NCBI GenBank assembly: GCA_034670405.1
Contig: JAXDDX010000039.1
Coordinates: forward strand, 388,001-452,000
Source of the DNA: Hoplostethus atlanticus
Lineage: Eukaryota; Chordata; Actinopteri; Trachichthyiformes; Trachichthyidae
Length of the DNA: 64,000 nt
Reading direction: 5' to 3'
Shown: positions 60,926-64,000 of the stretch, piece by piece
Layout of the letters: the number at the start of each line of letters is the position of its first letter
Position numbering within the stretch: position 1 is the first letter of the stretch
Notes under the pieces: generated by a model
What the model was told of the DNA's origin: nothing
Database searches by the model: none
What the model saw: the letters and a program-made list of their open reading frames with translations, nothing else
Position numbers and translations under genes: made by a program

Positions 60926-63769
60926 ATGCCACGAGGAAGATCAGCCACAAGTGCCCATTCGGACAGCAGCGAGATGGATATTGATGGTATAGGTAATGTT
61001 GGTTATATTTCTAATATTAAGAGAGAGCTGGGAGAGCATGTTCTGTCAGATTTAGTGCTGTTTTTAAGCCAGTTGCGTAATTCAAACGGCTACAATGTTC
61101 ACGCGATGTTCTTTCAGCAGAAATAGAGATGGCCAAACTGCAGAGACAGTTCAGGATCATGGAGGGAGATCGGCAGGCCTACAACATCCAGGCCCAGGAG
61201 CAGATTCGCAAACAAAGGTGAATAGGCCCTACACGTACATCATATCATCATTGCCGTGTGTCTGCCTGTCCCTAATGAGTCAACTAATTGATTGTTTGTG
61301 TCTTGTGAATGAAGGCAGGAGATAGAGAAGCTGCAGAAGGAGCAGGAGGAACTGCAGCGAAGTCTTCACGTGTCTGAGAATGTGTCCCGCCGACAGCAGG
61401 ACAGAGAGGACACCCAGAGCCTCGGTGCTTTACTAGATCAGAGAGACTTACTGGAGGAGGAGGTGGAGAGGGAGAGACAGTGTCAGAGAGAACTAGAGAA
61501 GGAGGTTAAAGTCCTTTTCACTCTACTACTCACACACCCTGAAATGCTGATCAATGTATATTTATTTTCACGTGCCATTAATACGCTCACACGCAGGCAC
61601 AAACCACAGTTGATGCTATGTCTCTGTGATGTGCACAGATCTCTGGCATGGAGAATAAGCTGGCGGCACTGAGAAAAGGGGAGATCAGTACAGGTGACAC
61701 ACATAGGTCTCAGGCTCGGCGGACCCAGAAGGCCATACGCACCTTGGAGAACAAACTGGAGAGAGTGAGTCAAGTCAAGTCAAGTTTACTTCTATAGTCC
61801 TTTATCACAAACAGTCACTTTACAAGCCTAACAAGCTAATAGAGAATCAGATTTATGACAATCAGTTATAAATCAAATTATAACAATTGTGCAGGAATAT
61901 GATCAGTACAAAAGCACATGAAAACAGGAACAGGAACAAGGTTCATCATCGCATAATGCCTGGAAATCAGCCAAATGAAATATTACCTTGACAGATATTC
62001 CTTGTTGAAAGCAGTATCTTCGTCTGATCAATCCTGATCAAGGCCACGGCAATCACCGCATGACAAATTTTCATAAGGTGACATCTTTACAATTTGACAA
62101 TGTTGTTTTTATTTGTGTCCTATATCCTCTGCAGGCCTTGATTGGCTTCAATGAGCAACTGACCAAAAACAGCCATCTGAGAGGGGAGCTGGAGACTCTA
62201 CGCATGGAGCGTGTCCGCTTCCAGCAACTACAACACAGGCTGGACAAGGTCAGAGGTCACACCACAGACAAGTCAGAGACCAGGCCCAAGTTTTTACTTT
62301 GGTTTTCAGTCACCCAGAAAACAGCTTGGCTCCAATTATTCCTCATTATTTCCTGCCTGTTGTAGGAACTGCACGAGATCCGCAAGGACATTGGGGAAGT
62401 AATCAACCTGTCTACTGCTGCTTACGATGCCAGGTGAGATTTGATTTGAGATAGTCATACGATGTAGAAAAATCAGCATGTTATTGATTGTGTAATTCAT
62501 ATTTTATTTATATTCCTGTGTGCTACAGGGTGGAGGCTCAGTCCAAGATGACCATGATGAGGGAGAAGGCAGTGAAGGACCTTGCCCAGTACAACGCTGA
62601 GATGAAGGAACTGGAAAGGGTTATTGCACATGAGCGGCGCCTCAAAGAGTTCATGACCACCAAGTGCAGCGAGAGGACCGGCCAGGATGAAGGCCAGGAG
62701 ATGGGACACAGACAACGTAAGACATGGCAGCCATGTTGTAGCTGGTACTGCTATTTTGACAATATTAAGGATCACAATAATGACAGTGATAGTGATGTTA
62801 TTGGTTATGATGATGATGCTGATGTTTAGTTATTTACTCTTTATTTCAAGGGGAATCCCACTGACAGCGTATGCTATATGTATGCCCTCGGACAGTCTGC
62901 TCTACTGCAGAAGTTAATCCCTCCAATCTATGATGATGTCACACGATTGTAAGGTCCATAGACAGTGATTTGGAAAAGATGGAAAAGCAGAAAAGCTGAC
63001 TTTGATAGTACCCAGGATAGTAGTCCAATATATGGGGATTAAAATACACTAAAAAAACACTCATAAACAAACAAGACAACCAAGTAATAAAGAATGCAAA
63101 AAAGTCAAACCATAGCTAATAAAATAACAAAAAAATAAAAGGCAGAAAAGCAATAAGTAATAAAACAATAGTAGCAGAACAAATACAGCATGGTCCGCCA
63201 GGCTAGCTAGCAATAATGAGCATATTACAAGTGCAAGTCTATTTAACATTAAGGCAGGTTATGGTTGGAGAACAACAGACACATAGACAGCAGCCTGAGC
63301 AAAGGCAATACAGACAGATAAAACTCCAGACGTCTGACTGCCGATGAGTCCTTGAACACAGCAATTATTTGTCAGTGTTTTATAACTTGTTCCAGCCACT
63401 AGTAGCAGCATGCTTGAAAGATTAATAGTCCATGGATGTTACTGGGGACATTTACAGTAGAGATTTGATACTGAATATGGGTGAGTCAGACCAAGGAGGG
63501 TGTTGTAAATAACAATGTCAATGGTGAGAGCAGGCATGACGAGAATGGCAATGCTGATGATGGTAAAAATGATGGTGACTGTAATCCAGTCTTGGGGATA
63601 CTGATATGATTTTGGTGATACTTGTATGTCCCAGTGTCAGAGCTGAAGGAGCAGAAGAGGATGGACTCCGGGGAGGAGTCAGTGGACACGCTGGAGGAGG
63701 TGTTTGAGAGGATTCGGGCTGTGACAGGAGAGGACAACCTGGACATGCTGGTCAACAGGTTCATTCAGG
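60926..63769 (+). CDS. odad1: Outer dynein arm docking complex subunit 1-like (CCDC114 family), 3' partial
   Basis: A coiled-coil axonemal protein that anchors outer dynein arms to doublet microtubules in motile cilia. Exons: 60926-60992, 61118-61217, 61315-61504, 61639-61764, 62135-62248, 62366-62433, 62529-62716, 63635-63769, all in phase, 329 residues so far. It opens Met-Pro-Arg-Gly-Arg-Ser-Ala-Thr-Ser, similar to the human ODAD1 start. Next comes Leu-Gln-Arg-Gln-Phe-Arg-Ile-Met-Glu-Gly, then long Glu/Lys/Arg/Leu heptads, a central Asn-Lys-Leu-Glu-Arg joint and a Ser-Thr-Ala-Ala-Tyr block. The last visible exon has a conserved Glu-Asp-Asn-Leu-Asp-Met-Leu-Val region. CCDC63 is the closest alternative. 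The gene continues beyond the window. The exon 3 donor (gag|gttaaa) is weak. It sits head-on downstream of tas1r3, same strand, 885 bases from its stop. Confidence 0.8.
61765..62050 (+). mobile_element. Dispersed repeat in an odad1 intron, abutting the splice donor
   Basis: Begins with the pentamer run gtcaagtcaagtcaagttta and continues with tatagtcctttatcacaaac, a sequence style very common in fish genomes. The end is fuzzy (about 62050). It fills most of the 370-base intron between 61764 and 62135. No coding capacity. The family is not assigned. Confidence 0.6.
62717..63634 (+). other. Large odad1 intron
   Basis: It spans the last two visible exons. It is AT-rich with a GATGATGATG stretch near 62.8 kb; no additional exon or mobile element was recognised. 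Donor cgtaaga and acceptor tgtcccag are standard. Confidence 0.6.
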
Positions 63770-64000
63770 GTCAGTCATACCAACACAGTCACACCAACAC
63801 ACATAGACATACCCTCTGTATTTTGGGCCCAAAATACAGCATTTTCTAATGATGGTTCCAGTAAGTGTTGCAGTTTAAGAATGTCTCTTATTTAGTTATG
63901 TGTATTATGATATATGGACAATTTTGTTGTAATTGTTATTCTTTGGGCTTGGGAATCATCAGTCTCAGCTGTGAACATTAAAACTGTTGTGTTGCTTTTT
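63770..64000 (+). other. Start of the next odad1 intron, cut by the window edge
   Basis: Intron donor gtcagt at 63770. A short imperfect CACACAAC stretch follows; no further exon is visible before 64000. Confidence 0.55.

Overview
The window looks like a teleost fish chromosome. Genes are split by short GT-AG introns, CA/GT microsatellites are abundant, two dispersed repeat families of the kind common in fish are present, and the recognisable genes (membrane mucin, errfi1, tas1r3, odad1-type coiled coil) are vertebrate. No bacterial or viral gene was seen.

Layout. (1) 1-19,062, plus strand: a membrane-mucin locus. Long Pro/Thr/Ser arrays of a 250-residue (750 bp) repeat alternate with an exon block encoding a SEA domain and an EGF-like domain. 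Block A (2,332-3,570) runs in frame into a further PTS array instead of a transmembrane segment. Block D (17,134-19,062) ends with a transmembrane segment and cytoplasmic tail. Between them (about 5.2-13.7 kb) the sequence is badly degraded and G-poor, yet still carries recognisable traces of two more exon blocks (B, C) and further PTS repeats. It reads more like a failed consensus than evolved DNA. (2) 19.3-23.5 kb: noncoding, with a possible hAT fragment and a small minisatellite. (3) 23.5-27.4 kb, minus strand: errfi1 (MIG6), feedback inhibitor of ErbB receptors, three coding exons. (4) 27.4-52.6 kb: about 25 kb without a recognisable gene, rich in microsatellites, with two copies of one dispersed repeat in opposite orientation. 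(5) 52.6-54.7 kb: a broken taste-receptor type 1 copy; 55.3-55.7 kb: a 5'-truncated LINE tail; 56.5-60.0 kb: a nearly intact tas1r3-type taste receptor in eight coding exons. (6) 60.9 kb to the end: the 5' part of an ODAD1/CCDC114-family outer dynein arm docking gene, running out of the window.

Two otherwise intact, conserved genes (errfi1 and tas1r3) each carry exactly one extra base. Removing it restores a reading frame of family-typical length. With the degraded mucin stretch, this points to residual indel errors in the assembly, so breaks here should not be taken as real pseudogenes without read support.

The most interesting candidate biology is the mucin locus: if the A-to-D modules belong to one transcript, the product would be a giant mucin with several successive SEA autoproteolysis sites and only one membrane anchor. 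The genes do not form a pathway; they are neighbours.
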